From a virus, in IMG/VR virus record IMGVR_UViG_3300001979_000006, positions 1 to 21,335 of that record: a DNA stretch of 21,335 nt. One strand, given 5' to 3'. The notes under the pieces are model-generated. The model did no database searches and was not told where the DNA came from. It saw nothing but the letters and a program-made list of their open reading frames with translations. Shown piece by piece: positions 12,678 through 19,842 of this stretch. Every line of letters starts with the position of its first letter. Position 1 is the stretch's first letter. Position numbers and translations under genes: made by a program.

Positions 12678-13665
12678 CCGCTTCCTTCTTGGACAACAGG
12701 GAGTGAACAACCGAAATACCCAGGATCAGCGCCGCCGACAGACCGGTAACAACTTCAGGAATCTCAACTACCGTGGATGCATACATCATCGAAGCCAGAA
12801 CACCAATCGACCAGAATGCGCCGTGTTCCAGGAACTTCAAACTACCCAGAGTGCCGACCTCAACCATATGGAGTGTCATCGACCGGACGAACATTGCACC
12901 AATACCCAGGCCCAAGGCAATCAGAATGATGTTGTTCGAGATAGCGAAGGCTCCCACAACCCCATCAAACGAGAAGGATGAATCCAACACCTCCAGATAG
13001 ATGAAGGACGCCAGACCGGCTTTCGCACCGACATTGCTCTTGTCCATCAGTTCACCGAAAATCTTGACTGCAATCCAAGCCAAACCGCCCCAGGCAGCTG
13101 CCTTGAAGAATTCTGGACCGGTGTGAAGGAAAATCGTCGTGGCGCCGGCAATGACCAGAGTCAGAATAATTGCCGAAGCTGCTGCGTGTTGACCGATCTT
13201 GCCAATGAACTGTAGAATTTGTTCCACACCAGGAATCCAATGCTCATCCTTTTCCTGATCCATGAAGAAACTCAGGAATACAAGCATCAGGAACGTCCCA
13301 CCGAAACCCGCGATACTCACATGCGCCGCCGTAACGGTTTGTGCATATTGTGCCGGATTTTCAAAAGGGAGCAGGAAAGATTGAGTCAGACTCAGGGCGC
13401 TTGTCCCCCAAACAATCAGAATCGGGAACAGAAGACGAACACCGAAGACGGCAAGCGCCATACCCCAGGTCAGGAATCGATGACGCCATTTGTCGTCCAT
13501 ATCCTGGAGCACCTTGGCATTCACGACAGCGTTGTCGAGCGACAGCGAAGTCTCAAGAACCCCGAGGATTGCCGCCAGAAGAGCGCCTTGAGGGCCGGCC
13601 AAGAGGAAGGCCAGGACCATAGCACAGACCGTAAAGATCAGACTGCTTTTGTAATGTTGAAGCAT
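12661..13665 (-). CDS. terC: TerC-like membrane protein (DUF475 family)
   Basis: A 334-aa multi-pass inner-membrane protein, about 8-9 helices. It carries two matching motifs seen in the TerC/DUF475 group: LETSLSLDNAVVNA (37-50) and LEVLDSSFSFDGVVGAFAIS (about 224-243). Their acidic residues (E38, D44, E225, D228, D234) sit in the membrane and are thought to coordinate metal; TerC relatives act in metal homeostasis and metallation. A C-terminal region is Ala/Lys rich. The start is preceded by AAGGA. In the operon it lies with TerD and two VWA proteins, the usual ter complex. Confidence 0.92.
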   Translation of the reverse strand: MLQHYKSSLIFTVCAMVLAFLLAGPQGALLAAILGVLETSLSLDNAVVNAKVLQDMDDKWRHRFLTWGMALAVFGVRLLFPILIVWGTSALSLTQSFLLPFENPAQYAQTVTAAHVSIAGFGGTFLMLVFLSFFMDQEKDEHWIPGVEQILQFIGKIGQHAAASAIILTLVIAGATTIFLHTGPEFFKAAAWGGLAWIAVKIFGELMDKSNVGAKAGLASFIYLEVLDSSFSFDGVVGAFAISNNIILIALGLGIGAMFVRSMTLHMVEVGTLGSLKFLEHGAFWSIGVLASMMYASTVVEIPEVVTGLSAALILGISVVHSLLSKKEADAAHA

Positions 13666-13678
13666 TTTGTTTTTTCCT

Positions 13679-13840
13679 TTATTGTTGAACTACAAGTTCA
13701 TCACCAACGAAAGCCCATTCTTTATACTTCCCACCACGGCGGATTTCCCAGGCAATATGGTTATCTGTCTTGACAAACATATCACCATCGTATTTGAAAT
13801 TCATTCCGATGTTCAGTTCAGAGAATGCGATTGCTTTCAT
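13679..13840 (-). CDS. Small hypothetical protein (53 aa)
   Basis: It reads MKAIAFSELNIGMNFKYDGD and continues with MFVKTDNHIAWEIRRGGKYK and EWAFVGDELVVQQ. This is a small beta-barrel-like peptide, of a kind frequent in T4-like genomes, with alternating strands. The ORF fits exactly between a VWA gene and terC (stop 13 bases before terC). No family name known. Confidence 0.65.
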   Translation of the reverse strand: MKAIAFSELNIGMNFKYDGDMFVKTDNHIAWEIRRGGKYKEWAFVGDELVVQQ

Positions 13841-13857
13841 TTGTATTGACCAAAGAA

Positions 13858-14559
13858 TTAATTGGAACTTTGGGACTTGACCCAGTTACACAGATCGTCG
13901 TTGAGCAGCGTTTCGTACATCTGCTCATCGGTGGTCTTGTTGAGATTCGGGAAGGTCACGAAACCGACATGATCATGTTTGTTTGCCAGCACGCGAAGCA
14001 GCGAGAAGTCTGCATTGCCAACGCCGATCAGCTGGATGTACATATTCTCATTGCCAAGCATATGCACCAGTTGATCCGCTTCCGCGCTGTTACCTTGATC
14101 TTCACCGTCCGTGATGAACATCAAATATGACGGTTCTGTATCTTTCGTCTTGGCGCCGAACAGCGACCGGATGAAGCCAGGAGCATTGCCCTTGACATCT
14201 CCGTGGATCTTCTTCAGCGCTTTGCTATAGTGCGTGCCGGACCAAAGGATGTTGGAAGGAACTTGTGGAATGAACTTGTGATTCACATACGAATCAAAGT
14301 CATCCGGAGTGATAGGTTCCACTTCGCAGACATCCGAACCAAAGGCATAAGCCTCCAGAGATTGGTTGTCATCGAAGCGCATTGCCACCGGAATCAGGCG
14401 GTTCACCAGTTCTTGGATCGTGCCGTTGTTGAATAGCGGATGGATCGAACCAGACACATCAAGACACATCTTGACAGCCAGTACGATGTCTGTAGGAACA
14501 TTGCGCTTTTCCAGTTGGAGGCGCACAATTTCCTGCTTTTTCTCAAGACTGAGGGACAT
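13858..14559 (-). CDS. VWA-domain protein of the ter cassette (TerF/TerY-like, 233 aa)
   Basis: It has a complete metal-binding site: DVSGS (34-38), Thr109 in SGTHYSKA and Asp151 in MFITDGED. The ends LVHMLGNENMYIQLIGVGN and HVGFVTFPNLNKTTDEQMYE belong to the same Rossmann-like fold. This single-domain form resembles the VWA part of TerF or stand-alone TerY. The start follows CGGAGAAAT. It is the first ter-type gene after the three paralogues. Together with the longer VWA gene it gives two metal-binding proteins in one operon. Confidence 0.9.
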   Translation of the reverse strand: MSLSLEKKQEIVRLQLEKRNVPTDIVLAVKMCLDVSGSIHPLFNNGTIQELVNRLIPVAMRFDDNQSLEAYAFGSDVCEVEPITPDDFDSYVNHKFIPQVPSNILWSGTHYSKALKKIHGDVKGNAPGFIRSLFGAKTKDTEPSYLMFITDGEDQGNSAEADQLVHMLGNENMYIQLIGVGNADFSLLRVLANKHDHVGFVTFPNLNKTTDEQMYETLLNDDLCNWVKSQSSN

Positions 14560-14583
14560 GGATTTCTCCGGGTTAAAAATTTG

Positions 14584-14928
14584 TTATTGAGCCTTGATCT
14601 CTCGGATCATATCCTTGATCCAAAGAAGACGGTATTGCTGTAGATACTTTGGGTTAACAGAATCTCCAGCAGGAACCCCGTTGGCCGCTAGCCAGCGATA
14701 TACGTATGTATATTCAATGCGTTTGGCAATCTCGTCTGTGATATCAAACGAAATGTCTCGTAGCGGACTATTTTCAAAAATACGGTCCCCAGCCTCTTCA
14801 ACGTGATTGCAAACTGCTGTATCGAAACAGTCCGGGTCTTCAATATTCTTGATACTGCGATAAGCAGCGTTCAGAATTTTGACGGCAGCACGTTTCTTAC
14901 GGTAGGTATTGATATATCTACTAAACAT
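14584..14928 (-). CDS. Tandem paralogue 3 (114 aa), unknown
   Basis: It starts MFSRYINTYRKKRAAVKILN and ends QQYRLLWIKDMIREIKAQ. It shares with the next two genes the N-terminal pattern MF...I.T...K.AA.K.L..A, a middle helix with DEI..R....YV..WL, and the YRL.WI..MI.EIK ending. The ATG at 14928 has a TAATG junction with the previous stop. An extended frame to 14967 is not preferred because the family starts at MF. Helical, cytosolic, function unknown. Confidence 0.75.
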   Translation of the reverse strand: MFSRYINTYRKKRAAVKILNAAYRSIKNIEDPDCFDTAVCNHVEEAGDRIFENSPLRDISFDITDEIAKRIEYTYVYRWLAANGVPAGDSVNPKYLQQYRLLWIKDMIREIKAQ

Positions 14929-15263
14929 TACGATTCCTTGATTTCGCGGATCATATCTTTGATCCACAGAAGACGATATTGGCGAGCATATAAATTGCCT
15001 TGGTCATCATTAAGATGATTTCTGGCATCAGCTGAGTTAAAGCGAAGCCACGTTGTTACGTAGGCGCTATCAGGCCCGAGCCGCTCCGAGATTTCATCAC
15101 AGATTGCATCCGCAATCTTATATTCTTTTTGAGTCGAAGCTGATGCGGATACCGCACCACAAACTGCAGTTGCATGTCCATCTCGAATACAACGATAGGA
15201 TGCATTCAAAAGCTTGATTGCGGTCCGCTTTTCGCGGTAGGTCTTGATGTTCTCGTTAAACAT
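14928..15263 (-). CDS. Tandem paralogue 2 (111 aa), unknown
   Basis: It starts MFNENIKTYREKRTAIKLLN and ends ARQYRLLWIKDMIREIKES. It is a clear relative of its two neighbours, with a helical body and the shared C-terminal YRLLWIKDMIREIK. The middle is Ala/Ser rich (VSASASTQKEY). The start overlaps the previous gene by 8 bases and the stop shares TAATG with the next. Confidence 0.78.
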   Translation of the reverse strand: MFNENIKTYREKRTAIKLLNASYRCIRDGHATAVCGAVSASASTQKEYKIADAICDEISERLGPDSAYVTTWLRFNSADARNHLNDDQGNLYARQYRLLWIKDMIREIKES

Positions 15264-15597
15264 TTTGTTCCTTGATCTCCTTGATCATAGAATCGATCCA
15301 GCGCAGACGGTATTCACGAGCCAACACATAAAATTGAGAATGATCGGCATCATGCAAAGCTTGAGCTGGAGAATGATTATTACGCAACCAACTTGTCACA
15401 TAACCATAGCCTTCCAAACGGTGCGAGATTTCATTCCGAATAAATTGAGAGACGCGAATATCCATGTAACTCTCTTCAGAATCTTCCACGGCATTGCATA
15501 CCAAACTATTGAGGCCGTCTCTAATTTTGTTGTGAGCGCTTTTCAGCAATTTGATTGCTGCTTTCTTTTCATCGTCGGTTTTGATATTGCTAAACAT
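15256..15597 (-). CDS. Tandem paralogue 1 (113 aa), first gene of ter operon
   Basis: It starts MFSNIKTDDEKKAAIKLLKS and ends AREYRLRWIDSMIKEIKEQN plus V. It is the most divergent of the three copies but keeps the ..IKT....K.AAIKLL and YRL.WI..MI.EIK patterns. The start at 15597 matches the other copies; an in-frame ATG at 15606 is the alternative. It begins 20 bases past the conserved downstream box of a strong promoter and leads the operon. Confidence 0.75.
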   Translation of the reverse strand: MFSNIKTDDEKKAAIKLLKSAHNKIRDGLNSLVCNAVEDSEESYMDIRVSQFIRNEISHRLEGYGYVTSWLRNNHSPAQALHDADHSQFYVLAREYRLRWIDSMIKEIKEQNV

Positions 15598-15616
15598 TCG
15601 GATCATTCCGCGTCGC

Positions 15617-15661
15617 GTTAATCGATAGGAGAAGTATATACATTCCATATGGTGAAGTAAA
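15617..15661 (-). promoter_or_regulatory. Sigma70-like promoter with conserved downstream box (copy 2)
   Basis: On the minus strand: -35 TTTACT (15661-15656), 17-base spacer, -10 TATACT (15638-15633), then TCTCCTATCGATTAAC. It drives the paralogues and the ter operon. The -10 is one base off TATAAT. Confidence 0.78.
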
Positions 15662-15678
15662 TACCTATTTCATAAAAG

Positions 15679-15709
15679 AAAACACCCCGGCTATGAACCG
15701 GGGTGTTTT
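15679..15709 (-). terminator. Intrinsic terminator between replication block and ter operon
   Basis: A perfect 12-bp stem, AAAACACCCCGG (15679-15690) with CCGGGGTGTTTT (15698-15709), and a 7-base loop. On the minus strand it follows the stop at 15715 by 5 bases and ends TTTTCTTTT. Confidence 0.92.
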
Positions 15710-15714
15710 TCATA

Positions 15715-15921
15715 TTAACCGATAATGCAGGTCTGGAGACCAAACTTTGTTGTTTCATTTCCATCCCGGAATCTAACTCTAACCTTCTTCTCGGTGAATC
15801 CAATCACTTGAGCTAGCATCAGAGCATATGTGTAGCCGTCCTGTGTTGTGGCCACTGTCATTCCTGGTTGGATAACCCGCTTGGCGCAGTCCTTGAATAC
15901 CTTCACTTGACCATCGCCCAT
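15715..15921 (-). CDS. Small hypothetical protein (68 aa), SH3-like
   Basis: It starts MGDGQVKVFKDCAKRVIQPG and is beta-rich throughout: MTVATTQDGYTYALMLAQVI, then EKKVRVRFRDGN. This strand pattern suggests a small SH3- or KOW-like barrel. The ATG at 15921 lies in the tail of the gene before it (19-base overlap). It is the last gene before the terminator. No family name known. Confidence 0.68.
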   Translation of the reverse strand: MGDGQVKVFKDCAKRVIQPGMTVATTQDGYTYALMLAQVIGFTEKKVRVRFRDGNETTKFGLQTCIIG

Positions 15922-16172
15922 TTGGTGACCTCCACTTTAATCGGCTGGACTTCATAGACAGACGGATCGGTGTACTCATAGTCTGTATAGTAGCTTCCGG
16001 ATCGACCTTCTTGGATACAATAATATTTGTCTTGATACTTGACGATGGTTTCTCGGTTTTCATACTTATGATCTACTTCCCAACTGCCTCGTTCAATATA
16101 TTCAAGTTCCTTACTGCTAATTTCCCACAGTTGTAGGATTTTATCAATAGTTTCTTTGCTTACCATATTCAT
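15903..16172 (-). CDS. Conserved phage hypothetical protein (89 aa)
   Basis: It starts MNMVSKETIDKILQLWEISS and has a beta-rich second half: ETIVKYQDKYYCIQEGRSGS, YYTDYEYTDPSVYEV. The phrase 'Y...RSGSYYTDYEY.DP.VYEV' is one I recall from phage proteins of unknown function. The ATG at 16172 overlaps the previous stop (ATGA); an ATG 6 bases further on is also possible. Confidence 0.72.
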   Translation of the reverse strand: MNMVSKETIDKILQLWEISSKELEYIERGSWEVDHKYENRETIVKYQDKYYCIQEGRSGSYYTDYEYTDPSVYEVQPIKVEVTKWAMVK

Positions 16173-16426
16173 TCCATCAGTTTGATTCGAATGCCGCGAT
16201 AGTAATACTCACATTTGGGTACAGCGAAAATAGATTCACTGATACAGGCCGGAGCATATTCAATATAAACGATCCCCTGTTGAACAAGCATATCCGCTTC
16301 ATCTAGGAAGGCTGCGGTTTCATATTCATCTAGGATGATTCGATGAATCTTCTTGTCTGAGGCTCTTGCCTCAATATAAGCGTTCTCAAGGTCTTGAACT
16401 ACATCTGTGATATAACGAATTTGCAT
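16169..16426 (-). CDS. Small hypothetical protein (85 aa)
   Basis: It starts MQIRYITDVVQDLENAYIEA and continues through a helix-strand alternation (KIHRIILDEYETAAFLDEAD, GIVYIEYAPACISESI) to YYYRGIRIKLME, a small alpha/beta fold. AAGGG lies 8 bases before the ATG, partly in the end of the Acb2-like gene. It is coupled to the next gene by ATGA. No family recognised. Confidence 0.7.
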   Translation of the reverse strand: MQIRYITDVVQDLENAYIEARASDKKIHRIILDEYETAAFLDEADMLVQQGIVYIEYAPACISESIFAVPKCEYYYRGIRIKLME

Positions 16427-16427
16427 A

Positions 16428-16691
16428 TCAACCCTTATAAGAAAGCCTAGCGGCTCTTTGATTCAGTCGATTCAAAGCACCTCCTAGATAGGCAATCGCA
16501 TCGATATTTTCGCGACAGGGGGACTTATCATTTAGCTTCCCAAGGCGATGAATCAGAACCTCAATTAGTTCCTCGTTTGTCGTGCCGTCATACACAACCT
16601 GACGATCAGCTTTCTTTAGAAAACGAATGTGTTGGTTGCCTGCCAATGCATAGATATGTTGAGCGTCGATAGAATCGTCAATTTGTCGCAT
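16428..16691 (-). CDS. Acb2/Tad1-hairpin-like small protein (candidate cyclic nucleotide sponge)
   Basis: An 87-aa helical protein. Its second half reads TTNEELIEVLIHRLGKLNDK then SPCRENIDAIAYLGGALNRL and NQRAARLSYKG. This resembles a widespread phage family of the form 'TNEEVLE.LI.RL..L....PCREN.LAI..LEEAL.WL..RT..R', which I associate with the Acb2/Tad1 hairpin domain. Acb2 and Tad1 bind cyclic nucleotide signals of CBASS and Thoeris immunity. The C-terminus is degenerate here (no GVEGT end). The ATG at 16691 has a TAATG junction with the helicase stop, so it is expressed with the replication genes. Family likeness is from memory, so the function is a hypothesis. Confidence 0.72.
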   Translation of the reverse strand: MRQIDDSIDAQHIYALAGNQHIRFLKKADRQVVYDGTTNEELIEVLIHRLGKLNDKSPCRENIDAIAYLGGALNRLNQRAARLSYKG

Positions 16692-18181
16692 TATCCAAAA
16701 TTCCAATCATTTGTTGAAGTCTTCTCTTCCTTGGCATCTTTCATCCAGAAAGGCTTTTCTCCCAGATCATCCCCGGCTCTGCGGCTAATGATTTGAGGTT
16801 GTGGTCCGCTTGGTTCTTCTCGCGGTGGTTGAGTCTTTTGAGGAATATTATTCGGCAAACCTAGTTGATCCAGTTCTTCTTCGCTCAGTCCTGAAGCTTG
16901 ACTATCAACTTCATAGAACTTTTGCTTATCTGGATTCAGACCCAATACAAACTTGCCTTTATAGCTGCTATATCGATTCTTGATGATCTTACCAATCACC
17001 ATACCGCGTTGGATCATCTCTTCTGGAGTCAGAATAGCAAACATAAAGTCCGCCGTTGCTGCAATACCAATTGCCAAAGAGATATTACCCAGATTCGCAT
17101 CCGAAGCGCCTTGAGTTGCTCTATCGAATTGAACCGCAGTCCAGATAGGAACAGAAACATCTTCCTCTTGAGCAAACGCACGAATCTCTTCAGCCACCGA
17201 TGTGAAGTATGTGTTTGTATTACCCTTAGCAGAAGCTGGTAGCTTGGAAGATGCACAAATCGTCAGATAATCGATACAGATCATATCCGGAACAAATTTG
17301 TTCTTAATCCGTAGCTCTTGGAGTAGATGCCTGAAATGACCAACGTGGGCAGAACCTGCGGGGAATTCCTTGACCATTAAACGACCGGCAGACTTGCGCT
17401 TGAGTTCATTGATTCGGTTCATATATTGAACCTTCTGTAGCGCAAAGACCTGATCAAAAGTCATATCCATGTTCGCTACGTCAATACGCTCACGGCATGT
17501 CATTTCGTCCATCTCCATAGAGATATACAAAACATTCTTACCGCGCATCAGCCATTCGGAAGCTTGCTGAATCAAGTGGATCGACTTACCACCGTTAATC
17601 GGAGCAAGAACAACATTCAGAGTCTTGTCCTTAATTCCATTCTTCGTTACCTTGTTTAGGATCGGAAGATCAAACGGATGTCTTGCTTGATCAGAGTGGA
17701 GCATATCATAATGAGACTCGGCATCTTCCCAATAATCATGACCCACGTGAGTATCAAACGAGACGGACAGGGCATCCATCAACATTCCAGGAATAATATT
17801 TGGATCTACGTCCTTTGTATTACCCTCAGCGATATCGATTGCCTTATACATCGCTTGGAACAATGCCTGTCGCTTACAATGTTGCTCGGTCTCATCGACT
17901 AGCCACTTGAAAGAGGTTCCTTCAGCATCCGGCTCAAAACCCTTAATAACTCCCAGGACTTCCTCAAAGAAACCCTCATGGAGATTGCTATTAGTAACCC
18001 CAATAGCAAGTGCCTCCTTAGTTGGAGGCACTGTATACTTTCCTACAAAGTCCTTGATGGACTTGAATACATACTTGTCAGCTTCGCTGCTAAAGTAGTC
18101 TTCAGACAAAAACGGTAGAACGGTTCTTAGGTATGGTTCATTAAAAATGAGATTGTTAAGAATGATACGTTCAATTGCCAC
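16691..18181 (-). CDS. 41: DnaB-type replicative helicase (T4 gp41-like)
   Basis: A 496-aa hexameric 5'-3' helicase with an N-terminal helical domain (about 1-150) and a RecA-like motor. Walker A is APINGGKS (193-200) and Walker B is MICIDYL with Asp304; SMEMDEMTCRERI follows the motor's first strand, as in DnaB proteins. A later TAVQFDRATQGA is the sensor region, and IIKNRYSSYKGKF holds the arginine-finger region. The C-terminal tail (about 440-496) is polar, Pro/Glu rich and probably contacts the primase or loader. The first codon is GTG (18181), overlapping the previous stop by 11 bases. The slightly longer tail is the only difference I see from T4 gp41. Confidence 0.95.
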   Translation of the reverse strand: MAIERIILNNLIFNEPYLRTVLPFLSEDYFSSEADKYVFKSIKDFVGKYTVPPTKEALAIGVTNSNLHEGFFEEVLGVIKGFEPDAEGTSFKWLVDETEQHCKRQALFQAMYKAIDIAEGNTKDVDPNIIPGMLMDALSVSFDTHVGHDYWEDAESHYDMLHSDQARHPFDLPILNKVTKNGIKDKTLNVVLAPINGGKSIHLIQQASEWLMRGKNVLYISMEMDEMTCRERIDVANMDMTFDQVFALQKVQYMNRINELKRKSAGRLMVKEFPAGSAHVGHFRHLLQELRIKNKFVPDMICIDYLTICASSKLPASAKGNTNTYFTSVAEEIRAFAQEEDVSVPIWTAVQFDRATQGASDANLGNISLAIGIAATADFMFAILTPEEMIQRGMVIGKIIKNRYSSYKGKFVLGLNPDKQKFYEVDSQASGLSEEELDQLGLPNNIPQKTQPPREEPSGPQPQIISRRAGDDLGEKPFWMKDAKEEKTSTNDWNFG

Positions 18182-18482
18182 TAGACTGCTCTCGTTTAAA
18201 CTTGTTATAAAACAGCAATTCTTCTAGGTTTGTAATCAGAATCTCTCCGATATAGTTTACAAACTTATCGGATTTGGTATCTAAGAATCTTGGATTCTCA
18301 AATACCTCATATTCAAACTTCACTCTCAGTGCCCCGTCTTCCTCTAAGAGTTTTACTTCACCAAACTGGAATACCACATCTTTGTATGGAGATTTATCTA
18401 CTAACTTGATGTGGTGGAAATTCTCTTCGCCGCGATCAATAAACTCATACTCATCGTGACTAATCTTACCTTGCTTCGCCAT
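18171..18482 (-). CDS. Conserved T4-like protein between uvsX and helicase (103 aa)
   Basis: It starts MAKQGKISHDEYEFIDRGEE and has VVFQFGEVKLLEEDGALRVK with FEYEVFENPRFLDTKSDKFV, then NYIGEILITNLEELL. The strand-rich middle and 'F..YIGE.L...LE' ending match a protein that I recall next to gp41 in T4-like phages. T4 itself has gene 40 in this slot, but I see no clear likeness to gp40. AGGAGAAAG precedes the ATG at 18482, after a hairpin. It probably works with replication, unproven. Confidence 0.75.
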   Translation of the reverse strand: MAKQGKISHDEYEFIDRGEENFHHIKLVDKSPYKDVVFQFGEVKLLEEDGALRVKFEYEVFENPRFLDTKSDKFVNYIGEILITNLEELLFYNKFKREQSSGN

Positions 18483-18493
18483 ACTTTCTCCTA

Positions 18494-18520
18494 CATAGCC
18501 GGGGATTATACCCGACTATG
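18494..18520 (-). promoter_or_regulatory. Intergenic hairpin with TATAAT in its loop
   Basis: Arms CATAGCCGGG (18494-18503) and CCCGACTATG (18511-18520) pair over 10 bp with one wobble. The minus-strand loop carries TATAAT, a possible -10. No T-run follows. It lies just before the ribosome site of the 103-aa gene. Confidence 0.5.
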
Positions 18521-18526
18521 GAAACA

Positions 18527-18748
18527 TTACGGATATGGATCAGAGAACGGCAATGATCTGACAGTCGATACAACCTTGACCGAATCTAGATCCATCTTGG
18601 CCCAACCGCCGTATCCATCATCCCCGCCTCGGCATTTAAATTCAATACTTGCAGTTGGAGAACAACCCAACTTAGCAATAATAAGTTCTTTGACATCATT
18701 CTTGCTAAGGGTATATGTGGTCTTAGTTTCGGCCTTGATATCAACCAT
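18527..18748 (-). CDS. Small hypothetical protein (73 aa)
   Basis: It starts MVDIKAETKTTYTLSKNDVK and continues ELIIAKLGCSPTASIEFKCR, then a Gly-rich turn GGDDGYGGWAKMD and strand DSVKVVSTV. The 'TLS..DVKELI...LG' opening is common in small phage proteins, a helix then a strand pair. The ATG at 18748 overlaps the uvsX stop by 8 bases, so it is coupled to recombinase translation. Confidence 0.72.
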   Translation of the reverse strand: MVDIKAETKTTYTLSKNDVKELIIAKLGCSPTASIEFKCRGGDDGYGGWAKMDLDSVKVVSTVRSLPFSDPYP

Positions 18749-19832
18749 TTAGGATTTCACCTGTTTCAGAATCCACTTCCCAGTGCGATTCCTTTTCACC
18801 AGAACCTTCAACCGACGCCAGATCATACTTCTTCTTGACGTATTCCTTGAAATCTTGGTTCTTAACAAGGGCATCGAAGAATTCTTGATAGTTCTCTTCA
18901 ATATCCTTACGGCGGTAGCTCTTACCGTTGTTGAAGCCTTCCAGGTTGAACTGATAGAAACCTTGCTTCTCAGACTTCAGATGTCCAGATTCCATAGCCC
19001 AATCAAATAGACCAGAATTCTTGTCGATACCGCCTTCATAGGTAACGACTAGGCTGAACTTGGACTTCTCTCGCACATAACGAGACTTGAAGGCAGTATA
19101 GTTGAAGCTCCAACCCTTCAGTTCCTTGTCATCCTTGACTTGAGAGCGAGAAACCATCAAGATAACATCAGACGACAGCATGACTTGCTTGCCTCCCTTG
19201 ATAGTCGGTTCTGCGTACATATTGACCATACTATCGTAGTAGGAGTTGATCGCAAAGCAAGGAATCTTCTTCAACATCAGCTTAGGCGTGATGATACGGA
19301 AGAATGAATTGAGTTCACGAGCACGGGTCATATCCGCAGCAGCGTTCTCGTTAATTGCGTTCTCGACTTCCTTCTTTGATGCAATCTGGGAAACAGAATC
19401 GATGAAGATGAATACCTTCTCATCTGGACCAATTTCTTCCAGAGCCTGAGTCATCTTGAACTTCAGGTCTTCGATGTCTTCCAGCGCATAGTGGATGACT
19501 CGGCTCTGATCGATACCGCGTGCCTCGAAACAGGTCTTGGCGCCGAACTCAGAGTCAAAGAATAGGGCGATACCGTCTGGATTTTGATCCAGGAAGTCTC
19601 CCATATTATCAACACAGAAGTTCGTCTTGAATGTACGCGAGTCGCCAACTACCAGATAGAGACCAGGACGCACACCGCCGTCCATATCACCAGATAACAT
19701 CTGATTGATAAGAGGCGTTGTGGACTTATAAACAATATCCTTATCGAAGAAATGGGAATCTTCCAAAAGACTGATGTTATTATCTTTGGCTGCTTTCTTT
19801 AGCAGGCGAGACATTAGACTACTTGTTGCCAT
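18741..19832 (-). CDS. uvsX: UvsX-like RecA-family recombinase
   Basis: A 363-aa strand-exchange protein. Walker A is GDSRTFKT (63-70) and Walker B is VFIFIDSVSQI with Asp145; FFDSEFGAK in between carries the catalytic Glu. Further marks are PCFAINSYYD, GGKQVMLSSDVILMVSRSQV (DNA-binding loop region) and KSRYVREKSKF. The acidic C-terminus (GEKESHWEVDSETGEIL) is typical of UvsX. UvsX coats single-stranded DNA and drives recombination-dependent replication, with gp41 as helicase partner downstream. AAGGAAA precedes the ATG at 19832. Confidence 0.95.
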   Translation of the reverse strand: MATSSLMSRLLKKAAKDNNISLLEDSHFFDKDIVYKSTTPLINQMLSGDMDGGVRPGLYLVVGDSRTFKTNFCVDNMGDFLDQNPDGIALFFDSEFGAKTCFEARGIDQSRVIHYALEDIEDLKFKMTQALEEIGPDEKVFIFIDSVSQIASKKEVENAINENAAADMTRARELNSFFRIITPKLMLKKIPCFAINSYYDSMVNMYAEPTIKGGKQVMLSSDVILMVSRSQVKDDKELKGWSFNYTAFKSRYVREKSKFSLVVTYEGGIDKNSGLFDWAMESGHLKSEKQGFYQFNLEGFNNGKSYRRKDIEENYQEFFDALVKNQDFKEYVKKKYDLASVEGSGEKESHWEVDSETGEILNG

Positions 19833-19842
19833 TTATTTTTCC

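Noticed and set aside
13219-13773. 184-aa plus-strand open frame over terC
   Set aside because: It is antisense to the well-supported TerC gene and reads as low-complexity polar sequence.
15655-15662. GTAAATA-type late octamer on the plus strand
   Set aside because: It is the reverse complement of the -35 region of a promoter and no plus-strand gene follows.
18171-18482. Naming the 103-aa gene as T4 gene 40
   Set aside because: The position between uvsX and 41 fits, but the sequence shows no likeness to gp40 that I can see, so position alone was not enough.
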